Numbered from the stretch's first letter, positions 44,450 to 54,476 are shown. The stretch: DNA of 64,000 nt from Rhizobium sp. NFR07 (GCF_900111905.1 NZ_FOKM01000004.1:417917-481916); one strand, 5' to 3'. The notes: generated by a model from the sequence alone, not told the origin. Numbers and translations are program-made.

Positions 44450-44944
44450 ATGAGCAAGAAAAAGGGCGAGAAGAAAGCGAAGTCCGGCAAGAAGAAGGAG
44501 CTCGCCGCCCTCTCGGCTGTCGATCTCGCGCCGGCGATCACCCAGGCGGCCCGCTCGGTCCGCACGGCGCTCAGCCGTAACATGTCCGACAGCGGGCTTT
44601 ATGCCGGCCAGGACGGCGTCATTTTGGCACTCGCCGAGGATGACGGCCAGACGCCCGGCCAGCTTGCGATCCGCCTTGGCGTCAAGGCGCCGACCATGAC
44701 GCGCACGATCGGGCGGATGGAAGCGCAGGGTTTTGTCGAGCGGCGCGCCGACGGCCATGACGGGCGGCTGACCAAGGTCCATCTCACCGAAAGCGGCCAG
44801 CGCAGTGTCGAATCGATCGGCCAGTCGGTTGCCGATTGCGGCGCGCTTGCAGTGAAGGGATTTTCGGAAAAGGAAGTCCGCACGCTGCTGAAACTGCTTC
44901 GCGCCGTGGAGCACAATCTCCAGTCGGATGCTGACGAGGACTGA
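44450..44944 (+). CDS. MarR-family transcriptional regulator
   Basis: A 164-residue regulator with a lysine-rich N-terminal stretch (SKKKGEKKAKSGKKKE) that is unusual for MarR. The winged helix includes GQLAIRLGVKAPTMTRTIGRME and the wing RRADGHDGRLTKVHLT. MarR proteins bind DNA as dimers and respond to phenolic or lipophilic ligands or to oxidation. ATG 44450 is chosen because GCAGGA precedes it. It is divergent from the creatininase-like gene, which may be its target. Confidence 0.9.
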   Translation: MSKKKGEKKAKSGKKKELAALSAVDLAPAITQAARSVRTALSRNMSDSGLYAGQDGVILALAEDDGQTPGQLAIRLGVKAPTMTRTIGRMEAQGFVERRADGHDGRLTKVHLTESGQRSVESIGQSVADCGALAVKGFSEKEVRTLLKLLRAVEHNLQSDADED

Positions 44945-44985
44945 TCCCGCCTGATTGCCCGACCGCTGTCACCTGCCTATTGTCC

Positions 44986-45023
44986 TGCCGAATTCAATTG
45001 TTTATTTAAACTTTAATTCGGCA
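44986..45023. promoter_or_regulatory. Nested inverted repeats upstream of the lacI-type gene
   Basis: An outer repeat, TGCCGAATT (44986-44994) with AATTCGGCA (45015-45023), encloses an inner GTTTA-TT-TAAAC palindrome (45000-45011). The site is AT-rich against a GC-rich background and lies 40 bp upstream of the LacI-type start codon. It is probably an autoregulatory operator, or part of the marR terminator. Confidence 0.5.
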
Positions 45024-45063
45024 AGACCGGCAGAGAAACCGGCTTGAGTGACGGCGAGGGGAC

Positions 45064-46089
45064 ATGGCGCAGAAGATAAAGCTTTCGACGATTGCCGACA
45101 GCCTCGGCCTTTCGACGGCAACAATTTCACTTGCATTGCGCGACAGCCCGCTTGTTGCGGTCGATACGCGGGAGAAGATCAAGGAACAGGCCCGGGCGCT
45201 CGGCTATATCTACAATCGCCGCGCCGCCAGCCTCAGGACCTCGCGCTCCGGCATTATCGGCGTCGTCGTGCATGACGTGATGAACCCATTCTATGGCGAA
45301 ATCCTCAAGGCGATCGAGAGCGAGCTCGACCGCAGCAGCCATACCTTCATTCTGTCCAACCACTACGACTCGGTCGAGAAGCAGCGGACCTTCCTCGAGA
45401 CCCTGCTGCAGCTCGGCGGCGACGGCGTCATCATGTCGCCGGCGATCGGTACCCCGGTGGAAGATATCCGCCTCGTCGAACAGAACGGCATGCCGGCGGT
45501 ACTCGTTGCCCGTACGCTTGATGGCGTCGAACTGCCTACTTATCGCGGTGACGACAGCTACGGCATTTCGCTGGCCACCAACCACCTGATCGGCCTCGGC
45601 CACCGGGTGATCGCGATGATCGGCGGCACCGATCAGACCTCGACCGGCCGCGACCGCTATCAGGGTTACGTCAACGCACTGCGCAAGGCCAATATCGAGG
45701 TCGATCCCAACCTGCGCATCCCCGGTCCCCGCACCATGCAGGGTGGCTTCGAGGCAGCGGTGAACTTCCTGTCCCTGCCGCAGAAGCCGACGGCGGCGGT
45801 CTGCTGGAACGATCTCGTCGCCATCGGCCTCATGAACGGCATTGCCCGCGCCGGGCTCATTCCCGGGCAGGATATTTCAGTCACCGGTTACGACGACCTG
45901 GAACAGGCCTCGATCTCGACGCCGTCCCTTACGACGGTATCGAACCAGCAGGCCGATGTCGGGCGGCTGGCCGCCCGCGCGCTTCTCGATCGTCTCGCCG
46001 GCAGCCACGAGCCTGATGGCATTCACCTGATCAAGCCGGAAATGCGCATTCGCCAGTCGACCACGCCCTACCGTCCGCGATCCTCCTGA
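45064..46089 (+). CDS. LacI-family transcriptional regulator
   Basis: A 341-residue repressor or activator. The helix-turn-helix and hinge are at the N-terminus (STIADSLGLSTATISLALR, then ARALGYIYNRRAASLRTSR). The periplasmic-binding-like effector domain starts near 60 (GIIGVVVHDVMNPFYGEIL). It is followed 52 bp later by a hydroxyacid dehydrogenase gene in the same direction, which is probably cotranscribed or regulated. The ligand is a sugar or sugar acid by family rule. Confidence 0.93.
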   Translation: MAQKIKLSTIADSLGLSTATISLALRDSPLVAVDTREKIKEQARALGYIYNRRAASLRTSRSGIIGVVVHDVMNPFYGEILKAIESELDRSSHTFILSNHYDSVEKQRTFLETLLQLGGDGVIMSPAIGTPVEDIRLVEQNGMPAVLVARTLDGVELPTYRGDDSYGISLATNHLIGLGHRVIAMIGGTDQTSTGRDRYQGYVNALRKANIEVDPNLRIPGPRTMQGGFEAAVNFLSLPQKPTAAVCWNDLVAIGLMNGIARAGLIPGQDISVTGYDDLEQASISTPSLTTVSNQQADVGRLAARALLDRLAGSHEPDGIHLIKPEMRIRQSTTPYRPRSS

Positions 46090-46141
46090 GGATCATATTT
46101 CCTTTTCATCCTTCCCATTCCCAAGCGACAGGATTTTCAGC

Positions 46142-47104
46142 ATGACCCAGAACCCCGTGACCGTTCTCGTTCCCGGACGCATCCATCCGCGCATCATGGC
46201 GCGGCTTCAGGAAACCTTCGAGGTCGTAACCGTGCCGACGCAGCAGGGCGCACTGGAACTGGATGGGAATACACTTTCGGCGATCCGCGCCGTCGCGGTG
46301 TCCGGCAAGCTTCCGGTCGAGCGGATGGAGCAGTTGCCTAACCTGGAAATCGTCTCCAACATGGGGGTCGGCTATGACGGCGTCGATGCCACCTATGCCG
46401 CCGGCCGCGGCGTCATCGTCACCCATACGCCTGACGTTCTGAACGACGAAGTGGCGGATACGACGATCGCTCTCCTGCTCAACACGATCCGCCGCCTGCC
46501 CGTCGCCGAAGACTGGCTGCGCTCAGGCAAATGGGCCTCCGAGGGCCCGTTCGCCCTGTCGCCGCTGTCACTCAAAGGCCGCACCGTCGGCATTCTCGGT
46601 CTCGGCCGTATCGGCATCGAGATCGCCCGCCGCCTCGAACCCTTCAAGGTCAAGATCGGCTACCACACGCGCAACCAGCGCAGCGACGTCAACTACATCT
46701 ATTATCCGTCGCTGAAGGAGATGGCTGAACAGGTCGACACCCTGATCTCGATCGTTCCGGGCACGGCTGCGACCCACAAGATCATCAATGCCGAGATCCT
46801 GTCGGCGCTCGGACCGAACGGCGTGTTCATCAATGTCGGGCGCGGGACCAGTGTCGATGAGCCCGCGCTCGAGGCAGCATTGCGCAACGGCACGATCGCG
46901 GCCGCCGGCCTCGACGTCTTCTACCAGGAGCCGACGAAGGCTGAGGGGTTCCTCGATCTCGACAACGTCTCGATGCTGCCACATGTGGCCTCGGCCTCCG
47001 TGCCTACGCGCGACGCTATGGCCGATCTCGTCGTCGACAACCTGATCGACTGGTTCGACAAGAGGACGGTGCGCACGCCGGTGCCGGAGACGCCCGTTAA
47101 GTAA
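46142..47104 (+). CDS. D-2-hydroxyacid dehydrogenase (GyaR/GhrB-like)
   Basis: A 320-residue NAD(P)-dependent dehydrogenase. The Rossmann motif GLGRIGIEIARRL is near 153-165 and the catalytic Arg lies in NVGRGTSVDE (about 236-245). The Glu follows about 30 residues later and the His is in MLPHVASAS (about 280). It probably reduces glyoxylate or hydroxypyruvate, or oxidises a hydroxyacid. It follows the LacI regulator. A hairpin (47120-47145) after the stop is shared with the converging amidotransferase gene. Confidence 0.92.
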   Translation: MTQNPVTVLVPGRIHPRIMARLQETFEVVTVPTQQGALELDGNTLSAIRAVAVSGKLPVERMEQLPNLEIVSNMGVGYDGVDATYAAGRGVIVTHTPDVLNDEVADTTIALLLNTIRRLPVAEDWLRSGKWASEGPFALSPLSLKGRTVGILGLGRIGIEIARRLEPFKVKIGYHTRNQRSDVNYIYYPSLKEMAEQVDTLISIVPGTAATHKIINAEILSALGPNGVFINVGRGTSVDEPALEAALRNGTIAAAGLDVFYQEPTKAEGFLDLDNVSMLPHVASASVPTRDAMADLVVDNLIDWFDKRTVRTPVPETPVK

Positions 47105-47119
47105 GACGGAAAACGCCGG

Positions 47120-47145
47120 ACGCTGAGTTTGCGAAAACTCAGCGT
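47120..47145. terminator. Hairpin between converging genes
   Basis: ACGCTGAGTTT (47120-47130) pairs with AAACTCAGCGT (47135-47145) across a GCGA loop. Its 3' arm includes the stop codon of the minus-strand amidotransferase gene. T-tracts are poor, so it is a candidate terminator rather than a certain one. Confidence 0.55.
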
Positions 47146-47942
47146 GCCGCCGAAGCGGAGCGAACAGGCTCCGCTTGCTGCCGAGCCTCGCCCTTCGCGG
47201 CAGCATAGGCGCGCACCGCATCGCCAAACGCTTCGAACAGGGCGCGCGACGGGGCGTCGGTCTCGGCCCAGTATTCCGGATGCCACTGCACGCCGACGGC
47301 AAAATTCTTCGCGTCGATGACCGACACTGCCTCGACCGTGCCGTCCTCGGCGCGGGCTTCCACCTGCAATCGCGGTGCGGTTTCTGAAATCGCCTGGCGG
47401 TGCAGGGAATTGACCTGTACTGCGCCGGCCGTCCCGAGATAACGGGCGATGCAGGAGCCTTCCTCGACGATCACCGGCTGGCGGATGGCGAACTTGCCGT
47501 CTCTGTCCGTCACTTCCGGCGAGCGGTGGTCCCAGTTGCCCGGCAGATCCTGGATCTCGCTTGCCAGCGTGCCGCCGAGCGCGACGTTCAGTTCCTGGAT
47601 GCCGCGGCAGATGGCGAGAAGCGGAATGCCGCGTTCGATCGCGCGGCGGATCAGCGGCAGCGAGGTCGCGTCACGCCCATGATCGAACGGGCCGTCGGCC
47701 TCGGTCGCCTCCTTGCCGTAGAGGGAAGGGTGGACGTTGCTGATGGCGCCCGAGATCAGAACACCGTCGACGCGATCGAGAATTGCATCGGCTTCGTTGC
47801 CGTTCTCGAATGCCGGCACGAGGAAGCTCATCACGTCGGCGACCTTCATCGCGGCGGAGACGTATTGATCTGGCGAGGCATGCCAGACGGCGCCCTCGAT
47901 CTCGCGGATATCGGCGGGTACGGCGACTACGGATTTTGGCAT
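47139..47942 (-). CDS. Gamma-glutamyl-gamma-aminobutyrate hydrolase-like amidotransferase (PuuD-type)
   Basis: A 267-residue class I glutamine-amidotransferase-like hydrolase. The nucleophile cysteine is in LAICRGIQELNVALGG (about residue 113) and the His-Glu pair is in VGVQWHPEYW. The block VNSLHRQAI is also typical of Peptidase_C26 and PuuD. It probably releases gamma-glutamyl amides, as in putrescine breakdown, but no other Puu genes are adjacent. ATG 47942 is chosen because MPKSVVAVP leads directly into the first strand; the longer upstream frame is GC-biased junk. Confidence 0.9.
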   Translation of the reverse strand: MPKSVVAVPADIREIEGAVWHASPDQYVSAAMKVADVMSFLVPAFENGNEADAILDRVDGVLISGAISNVHPSLYGKEATEADGPFDHGRDATSLPLIRRAIERGIPLLAICRGIQELNVALGGTLASEIQDLPGNWDHRSPEVTDRDGKFAIRQPVIVEEGSCIARYLGTAGAVQVNSLHRQAISETAPRLQVEARAEDGTVEAVSVIDAKNFAVGVQWHPEYWAETDAPSRALFEAFGDAVRAYAAAKGEARQQAEPVRSASAAR

Positions 47943-49355
<1,413 letters not shown>

Positions 49356-49383
49356 TCACGCCGCGGAAGCTTTTTACCGACGA

Positions 49384-49412
49384 GGCCCCGGATCAGTGTC
49401 CGGGGCCTTTTT
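49384..49412 (+). terminator. Rho-independent terminator of the TRAP receptor gene
   Basis: GGCCCCGGA (49384-49392) pairs with TCCGGGGCC (49399-49407) across a TCAGTG loop, followed by five T residues. It lies 28 bp after the receptor stop. Confidence 0.92.
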
Positions 49413-49485
49413 GCATTCGCGGAGCAGCGATTGGCAGCCGGCCCGGACCGCTCGACAAAATCAACCCTTGGTTTATCGTAATTGT

Positions 49486-49576
49486 GTTCGAGTGCAGAAG
49501 CAGCACGCTCCGAGACCAGCCGGAGCATCGGTGAAGACGGGCTTCACCGACTTAGGCAAAAGCCTTGCTCTCGAAC
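49486..49576 (+). ncRNA. Candidate structured RNA with multi-branched fold
   Basis: A closing 7-bp stem, GTTCGAG (49486-49492) with CTCGAAC (49570-49576), encloses consecutive hairpins. These are GCTCCG/CGGAGC (49507-49512 with 49521-49526), an 8-bp CGGTGAAG/CTTCACCG (49529-49536 with 49542-49549) and AGGC-AAAA-GCCT (49554-49565). The multiloop sits immediately before GGAGGTG and a micro-ORF. I do not recognise it as any Rfam family; a cis-regulatory RNA or sRNA is the best reading. Pairing was judged by eye. Confidence 0.5.
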
Positions 49577-49589
49577 CGGAGGTGATGCG

Positions 49590-49676
49590 ATGTGGATACC
49601 ACTGAGCATTACGCTGCTGCTTAGGAAGAACCGGACAGGCTGGTCAGTCTTCGTCCGGCTCAACTTCTTAGGATAG
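49590..49676 (+). CDS. Candidate 28-residue small protein downstream of a structured RNA
   Basis: An ATG at 49590 is preceded by an excellent ribosome site, GGAGGTG (49578-49584), with 5-base spacing. It opens a 28-codon frame ending in TAG. The peptide starts MWIPLSITLLLRKNRTGW, hydrophobic then basic, as in small membrane or leader peptides. The interior also forms a long hairpin, AAGAACCGGAC with GTCCGG then TTCTT (49626-49636 with 49653-49669). It could be a type I toxin-like peptide or the coding part of a dual-function RNA, or chance. No known family. Confidence 0.4.
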   Translation: MWIPLSITLLLRKNRTGWSVFVRLNFLG

Positions 49677-49682
49677 TAGTCC

Positions 49683-49712
49683 GTGAGGGCAGAGCTACAA
49701 CTCTGCCCTCAC
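49683..49712. repeat. Perfect 12-bp hairpin closing the structured region
   Basis: GTGAGGGCAGAG (49683-49694) pairs with CTCTGCCCTCAC (49701-49712) across a CTACAA loop. It follows the micro-ORF by 6 bp. No T-run follows, so it is not a classical terminator on either strand. Confidence 0.7.
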
Positions 49713-49760
49713 TCCGAAAATATACGCCTGTGACCCAAGCCTGACAAGGGAACACCCTTA

Positions 49761-51266
49761 TCAGTTGAATTTCGGCGGTTCGCTCAGGTTCGGCATGGCG
49801 GGCTGGGACGGTTGCGCGGGGGCGCCGTCCATCGGCGGCAGGCCGAAATTCGGCATGCCGTTGTTGCCGCCGTCATTGCCCAGGCCCGGGCCGAAGCCGG
49901 GGACTTCGATCTTGATCGTGTCGAGATCGACATCCGGTGCCTTGTCCAGCCAGTAGGTGACGGATTCGGGCCAGAAGATGATGATCGCCACCAGGATGAG
50001 CTGCATGCCGAGCCACGGAATGGCACCGAGATAGATGTCGCGCGTCTTGACCGTCTTCGGGGCGATGGAGCGCAGGTAAAAGAGCGCGAAGCCGAAGGGC
50101 GGGTGCATGAAGCTCGTCTGCATGTTGACGCAGAGCAGCACGCCGAACCAGATCAGGTCGATGCCGAGCGATTGGGCGACGGGCGCCAGCATCGGCAGGA
50201 CGATGAAGGCGATCTCGAAGAAATCGAGGAAGAAGGCCAGGAAGAAGATGAAGATGTTGACGAAGATCAGGAAGCCGAGCGCGCCGCCGGGGATGTGAGA
50301 CAGCAGATGCTCGATCCACAACCCGCCATCCATGCCCTGGAAGACGAGGCTGAAGCAGGTGGCGCCGACGAGGATGAAGACCACCATGGAGGTGATCGTC
50401 ATCGTCGAATGCATGGCCTGCTTGATCAGGTCCCAGGTGAGGCGGCGATGCAGGGCGGCAAGCACCATGGCGCCGACGACGCCGAGCGCGCCCGCTTCCG
50501 TCGGGGTAGCCAGACCCATGAACAGGGTGCCGAGCACGAGGAAGATCAGCACGATCGAGGGGACCATGCCCCAGAGGACCTTGATGACGAGGGCGGCGTT
50601 CAGTTCGCCACGTGCTTCCGGCGGCAGCGGCGGCACGTCCTTCGGGCGAATGACCGACAGGAACGCGATGAAGGCCAGGAAGATCAGGACCTGGAGGATC
50701 GAGGGGCCGATGGCGCCGAGATACATGTCGCCGACGGAGCGGCCGAGCTGGTCGGCGAGAACGATCAGGACGAGCGACGGCGGGATGACCTGGGTGATCG
50801 TGCCCGATGCGGCGATGACGCCCGTCGCAAGCCGCGGGTTGTAGCCGTATTTCAGCATGATCGGCAGCGAGATCACGCCCATGGTAATGACCGAGGCGGC
50901 GACCGTGCCGGTGATGGCCCCGAGGATCGCGCCGACGATGATGACGGCGTAGGCGAGGCCGCCGGGAACGGCGCCGAACAGCTTGCCGGTGCCTTCCAGA
51001 AGGTCTTCCGCGAGACCGCAGCGCTCGAGGATTGCGCCCATCAGGGTGAAGAAGGGAATGGCCAGCAGCAGGTCGTTGGAGACGATGCCGAAGATACGCA
51101 GCGGCAGGGCCTGCAGGAAGGCGAAATCGAAATGGCCGGTGGCGATGCCAAGCAGGCCGAAGAACAGGCCGACTGCCGAAAGCGAGAAGGCGACCGGAAA
51201 GCCATAGAGCATGAAGATGATCATGCCGAGGAACATGGCGGGTGGCATAATGCCGAATGCAAACAT
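49761..51266 (-). CDS. TRAP transporter large permease (DctM family)
   Basis: A 501-residue membrane protein with about twelve helices. The family blocks LAIPFFTLMGAILERCGLAEDLLEG, TGTVAASVITMGVISLPIMLKYGYNP and ATPTEAGALGVVGAMVLAAL are visible. It moves a carboxylate solute with sodium after capture by the DctP receptor. The C-terminus carries an extra proline- and glycine-rich tail (GNNGMPNFGLPPMDGAPAQP) of about 45 residues not usual in DctM. It is 22 bp downstream of the small permease gene. Confidence 0.95.
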   Translation of the reverse strand: MFAFGIMPPAMFLGMIIFMLYGFPVAFSLSAVGLFFGLLGIATGHFDFAFLQALPLRIFGIVSNDLLLAIPFFTLMGAILERCGLAEDLLEGTGKLFGAVPGGLAYAVIIVGAILGAITGTVAASVITMGVISLPIMLKYGYNPRLATGVIAASGTITQVIPPSLVLIVLADQLGRSVGDMYLGAIGPSILQVLIFLAFIAFLSVIRPKDVPPLPPEARGELNAALVIKVLWGMVPSIVLIFLVLGTLFMGLATPTEAGALGVVGAMVLAALHRRLTWDLIKQAMHSTMTITSMVVFILVGATCFSLVFQGMDGGLWIEHLLSHIPGGALGFLIFVNIFIFFLAFFLDFFEIAFIVLPMLAPVAQSLGIDLIWFGVLLCVNMQTSFMHPPFGFALFYLRSIAPKTVKTRDIYLGAIPWLGMQLILVAIIIFWPESVTYWLDKAPDVDLDTIKIEVPGFGPGLGNDGGNNGMPNFGLPPMDGAPAQPSQPAMPNLSEPPKFN

Positions 51267-51288
51267 GGTACTGTCCCCGTTCTTCTCG

Positions 51289-51828
51289 TTACTGCAGCGG
51301 CTTTTCGTAGGTCGTGTCGACCTGCAGCGTGCCGGTGAGGCCGGCGATCCGCTTGATCAGTTCGGACACGCCCTGCAGCGCGAGAAGCAGGAAGCCCGTG
51401 ACGATGACGAGCTTGATCGGCCAGCGGATGAGGCCGCCGGCATTGGAGGACATCTCGCCCTGCTGCCAGGACAAGGAGAAGAACGGCCAGGCGAGCCAGG
51501 CGAGATAGAGGCAGGCGGGGATGAGGAAGACCACGAGCCCGATCGCGTCGATCCAGAGACGGGCGCGATCGGACACGGAGCCGTAGATCAGGTCAACACG
51601 GACATGCTCGTTGAGACGCAGCGTATGGGACGCTCCGATCAGCACGACGAAGCCGAAGAGATACCATTGGATCTCCAGCCAGCCGTTTGAGCTGTAGTTG
51701 AGAAGATAGCGGATAAGGGCGTTGCCGGCGCTGATCAGGCAGCAGGCAAGAACGAGATAGCCGGAGAATTTGCCCAGCACCTCGCTGATACGATCTACGA
51801 GACCGCTGAATTTCAACAGTAAACTCAT
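51289..51828 (-). CDS. TRAP transporter small permease (DctQ family)
   Basis: A 179-residue four-helix membrane protein. The family blocks are WLEIQWYLFGFVVLIGASHTLRLNEHVRVD in helix 2 and its loop, and WPIKLVIVTGFLLLALQGVSELIKR in the last helix. It partners the large permease encoded 22 bp downstream. Its promoter should lie in 51829-52157. The receptor gene is encoded in the opposite direction, about 1.9 kb beyond the large permease gene's end. Confidence 0.93.
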   Translation of the reverse strand: MSLLLKFSGLVDRISEVLGKFSGYLVLACCLISAGNALIRYLLNYSSNGWLEIQWYLFGFVVLIGASHTLRLNEHVRVDLIYGSVSDRARLWIDAIGLVVFLIPACLYLAWLAWPFFSLSWQQGEMSSNAGGLIRWPIKLVIVTGFLLLALQGVSELIKRIAGLTGTLQVDTTYEKPLQ

Positions 51829-52157
51829 ATTTTATAGCTCCCCCCGGGCCTCTTATTCCCACCCGTTTGAGCTTGGCGATGTAAACGAAGGCTTGCCAAA
51901 AGAAAAGGGTATTCGTCGTTGGAACCGCGCGTTTCCAGGGGGAAACAGCACTCTTCGAGGCGAACCGGAAAGATCGCAAACCGATAGCCATTGTGCCGAT
52001 ACCGCGCTATCCTTGTTCGATTGCAACTCTATTCCTTTACAATTCGTTGAACACGTGAGGATAAGGCACCCCCATGATCGAAGGGGTTAAGTCGGGAACA
52101 ATCAATTCTTAAAGGGTTTTCTGCACTGTCGCCGGAAAGCAAAGGGATTGGGACCTC
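51829..52157. other. Divergent intergenic region (329 bp)
   Basis: It holds the promoters of the TRAP permease operon (minus) and of a GGDEF-EAL gene (plus). It contains a small hairpin, GTTTCC-AGGG-GGAAAC (51931-51946). No ORF with a ribosome site was seen on either strand. Confidence 0.45.
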
Positions 52158-54476
52158 ATGAAGGAACCTAACGCGAATTCGCTGCCGACAGATGTCTATC
52201 TGTCGTTCGTCAATTCGCTTTTTGGAAATCGCGGGACGTTGGTGACCGGCGTGGTGGTCCACGTCGCGTGGTGCCTCATCGTCTTCAACAGCACCGGTTC
52301 CCTTTTCTATGTCGGTCTCCTGCTCGCCTTCGTCGCCAATTTCGTCTACCGCATCATCGGCTTCCAGCACTACGACCGGGCAGACAAGCAGGCCCTGACC
52401 CGCGAGCAGATCGCCAATATCGAGCGCGCCTATGTCATCGGTGCGGCAATGACCGCAACGCTGCTCGGTATCGGCAGCGGCTATGCGCTGCTGGTGCTGG
52501 AAGACAGCACCGTCGGCATTACCTGCATCGCCATGACGCTTGGCTCGATGATGTCGATCGTCGGCCGCAACTATGGCTCCAGCTATGCGGTAGACACGCA
52601 GATCCTCGGATGCTGTGTGCCGATCATCACAGCCTGCATCATGACGGGCGAATGGCATCTGGGGCTGATGTCGCTGCTGCTCGTTCCATTCGGTCTCACC
52701 ACCCGCTCGATGGCGCGGGGCGTGCGTGAGTTTCTCTACGAAAACGTCATCGCCTCGCGGGAAATGGCGGCAATCGCCCGCCGTTTCGATACCGCGCTCA
52801 AGACCATCGCCCATGGTCTCGTCATGCTCGACAGCAATGGGCATATCCAGGTGATCAACCGACAGGCGAGGGATCTTCTCGGCATCGACAGCGAAGTCGA
52901 CGTTCGGGACCGCGAACTGGTCGAACTCCTGGCGCGGGATGCCGGCAACGTGCCGGCCGGTGCGCTGCGCGAGGTTGAGCGGCTGGTGCAGGGCAAGCTC
53001 ACCCGTACCTCGCTGCAGTTCAATGGCGGGCGGCATCTCGAATTTTCGGCCAGCCAGCGTTCCGACGGCGGCGTCGTGCTGATCTTCGAAGATATCAGCG
53101 CGCGTGTGGCGGCCGAGCAGAAGATCCTGCACATGGTCCGCTTCGATTCGCTGACCGGCCTGCCGAGCCGCGCCTATTTCGGCGAGCTGGCAGCGGCCCT
53201 TCTGGAGGGAAGGGGAGATCCGCTGGCCTGCCTGCTGGTACTCGACATCGAAGGCTTCAAGCACGTCAACGACATGCGCGGCCACGTCACGGGCGACAGG
53301 CTGCTCAGCGCGATTGCGGGTCGCGTCCGTTCGCTGACCGACGACAGCTGTGTCGCCGGCCGCCTGATCGGCGACGAATTCGTGCTGTTCCTCACCGGCC
53401 ATGACCGCAACGCGCTGGAACGGCGCGTCGTCAAGCTCCACGCCAAGCTGCAGGGTGGTTACGGCGTGGGTGAGCTTCGACTGCCGGTTTCGGTCAATGG
53501 CGGATGCGTGATCGCGGCGGCGAGCGAATTCAGCATGGAGAACTGGCAGATCAGGGCCGATCTGGCGCTCAACGATGCCAAGGCCAAGGGCAACGGCGTG
53601 TTGACGACGTTCCGGCCCGAGATGGACGCGCGTTATGTGGAGGAGCAGAAGCTCCGCACCGACCTGCGCCAGGCGATCGAGGATCGCAGCCTCTTTCTCG
53701 TCTACCAGCCCATGTATCGTCCGGACGGTTCCGAGATCGTCTGCTTCGAGGCCCTGGTCCGCTGGAAGCATCCCGAGAAGGGCATGGTTGGCCCGAACAT
53801 CTTCATTCCCATGGCGGAGGAGATGGGGCTGGTCACGCAGATCACCCGCTTCGTCATCGAAAGGGCGTGCCAGGAATGTGCCTCATGGCATTGCCCGGTT
53901 CCCGTCTCGGTCAACCTCTCGGTCCACGACCTGCAGAATGCGGACATCGTCGGCTTCGTGGCCGAGGAGCTTTCGCGTCACAACCTGGAGCCTTCGAGGC
54001 TGCATCTCGAGGTGACCGAGAGCTGCTTCATGAATGATCCGGGCGCCGTCAGCGCCATTCTGAAGCTGTTCCGCCAGAAGGGTGTGACGATCGCAATCGA
54101 TGATTTCGGCACCGGCTTCTCCAGCCTGAGCTATCTCAATTCGCTGCCGCTTGATATCGTCAAGATCGATCGCGCCTTCGTGCGCGACATCGGCAGCGAC
54201 CAGCGCCGCCTCAAGCTCTTGCGCGGCATCGTCCATCTGTCCAGAGAACTCGAGCTCAAGATCGTTATCGAGGGCGTAGAGACGCCCGAACAGCTCGAAC
54301 TGATCATCGAGCACGATATCGCCGATCTCGTGCAGGGCTATATCTTCTCCCCGCCCGTCCCCGCGGATGCGATTGCCGACCTCGGCGCGAAGGACGTGTT
54401 TTCCCCGAAAGGCTCCGGGGCTTCCCGCCGCCGGGCAAAAAATCCGGGCACCCGCGCCCTTAGTGCCACCGGCTGA
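52158..54476 (+). CDS. Membrane GGDEF-EAL protein with a degenerate GGDEF motif
   Basis: A 772-residue protein. It has about five helices in residues 25-190, a PAS-like domain (about 205-315, MLDSNGHIQVINRQARDLL), then a GGDEF domain in which the active motif reads RLIGDEF (first G of GGDEF replaced by I) near 413-419. The EAL domain is intact (FEALVRWKH near 533; AIDDFGTGFSSLSYL; EGVET). It is therefore more likely a c-di-GMP phosphodiesterase than a cyclase. The C-terminal 30 residues are basic and disordered-looking. The start at 52158 has only a weak ribosome site. Confidence 0.9.
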   Translation: MKEPNANSLPTDVYLSFVNSLFGNRGTLVTGVVVHVAWCLIVFNSTGSLFYVGLLLAFVANFVYRIIGFQHYDRADKQALTREQIANIERAYVIGAAMTATLLGIGSGYALLVLEDSTVGITCIAMTLGSMMSIVGRNYGSSYAVDTQILGCCVPIITACIMTGEWHLGLMSLLLVPFGLTTRSMARGVREFLYENVIASREMAAIARRFDTALKTIAHGLVMLDSNGHIQVINRQARDLLGIDSEVDVRDRELVELLARDAGNVPAGALREVERLVQGKLTRTSLQFNGGRHLEFSASQRSDGGVVLIFEDISARVAAEQKILHMVRFDSLTGLPSRAYFGELAAALLEGRGDPLACLLVLDIEGFKHVNDMRGHVTGDRLLSAIAGRVRSLTDDSCVAGRLIGDEFVLFLTGHDRNALERRVVKLHAKLQGGYGVGELRLPVSVNGGCVIAAASEFSMENWQIRADLALNDAKAKGNGVLTTFRPEMDARYVEEQKLRTDLRQAIEDRSLFLVYQPMYRPDGSEIVCFEALVRWKHPEKGMVGPNIFIPMAEEMGLVTQITRFVIERACQECASWHCPVPVSVNLSVHDLQNADIVGFVAEELSRHNLEPSRLHLEVTESCFMNDPGAVSAILKLFRQKGVTIAIDDFGTGFSSLSYLNSLPLDIVKIDRAFVRDIGSDQRRLKLLRGIVHLSRELELKIVIEGVETPEQLELIIEHDIADLVQGYIFSPPVPADAIADLGAKDVFSPKGSGASRRRAKNPGTRALSATG

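Noticed and set aside
49812..51338. 508-residue plus-strand frame over dctM
   Set aside because: Composition is Asp/Gly/Arg-rich with no domain signal; the TRAP permease on the minus strand has full-length motifs.
52029..53771. 580-residue minus-strand frame over the GGDEF-EAL gene
   Set aside because: No ribosome site and shadow-like composition; the plus-strand frame carries complete EAL motifs.
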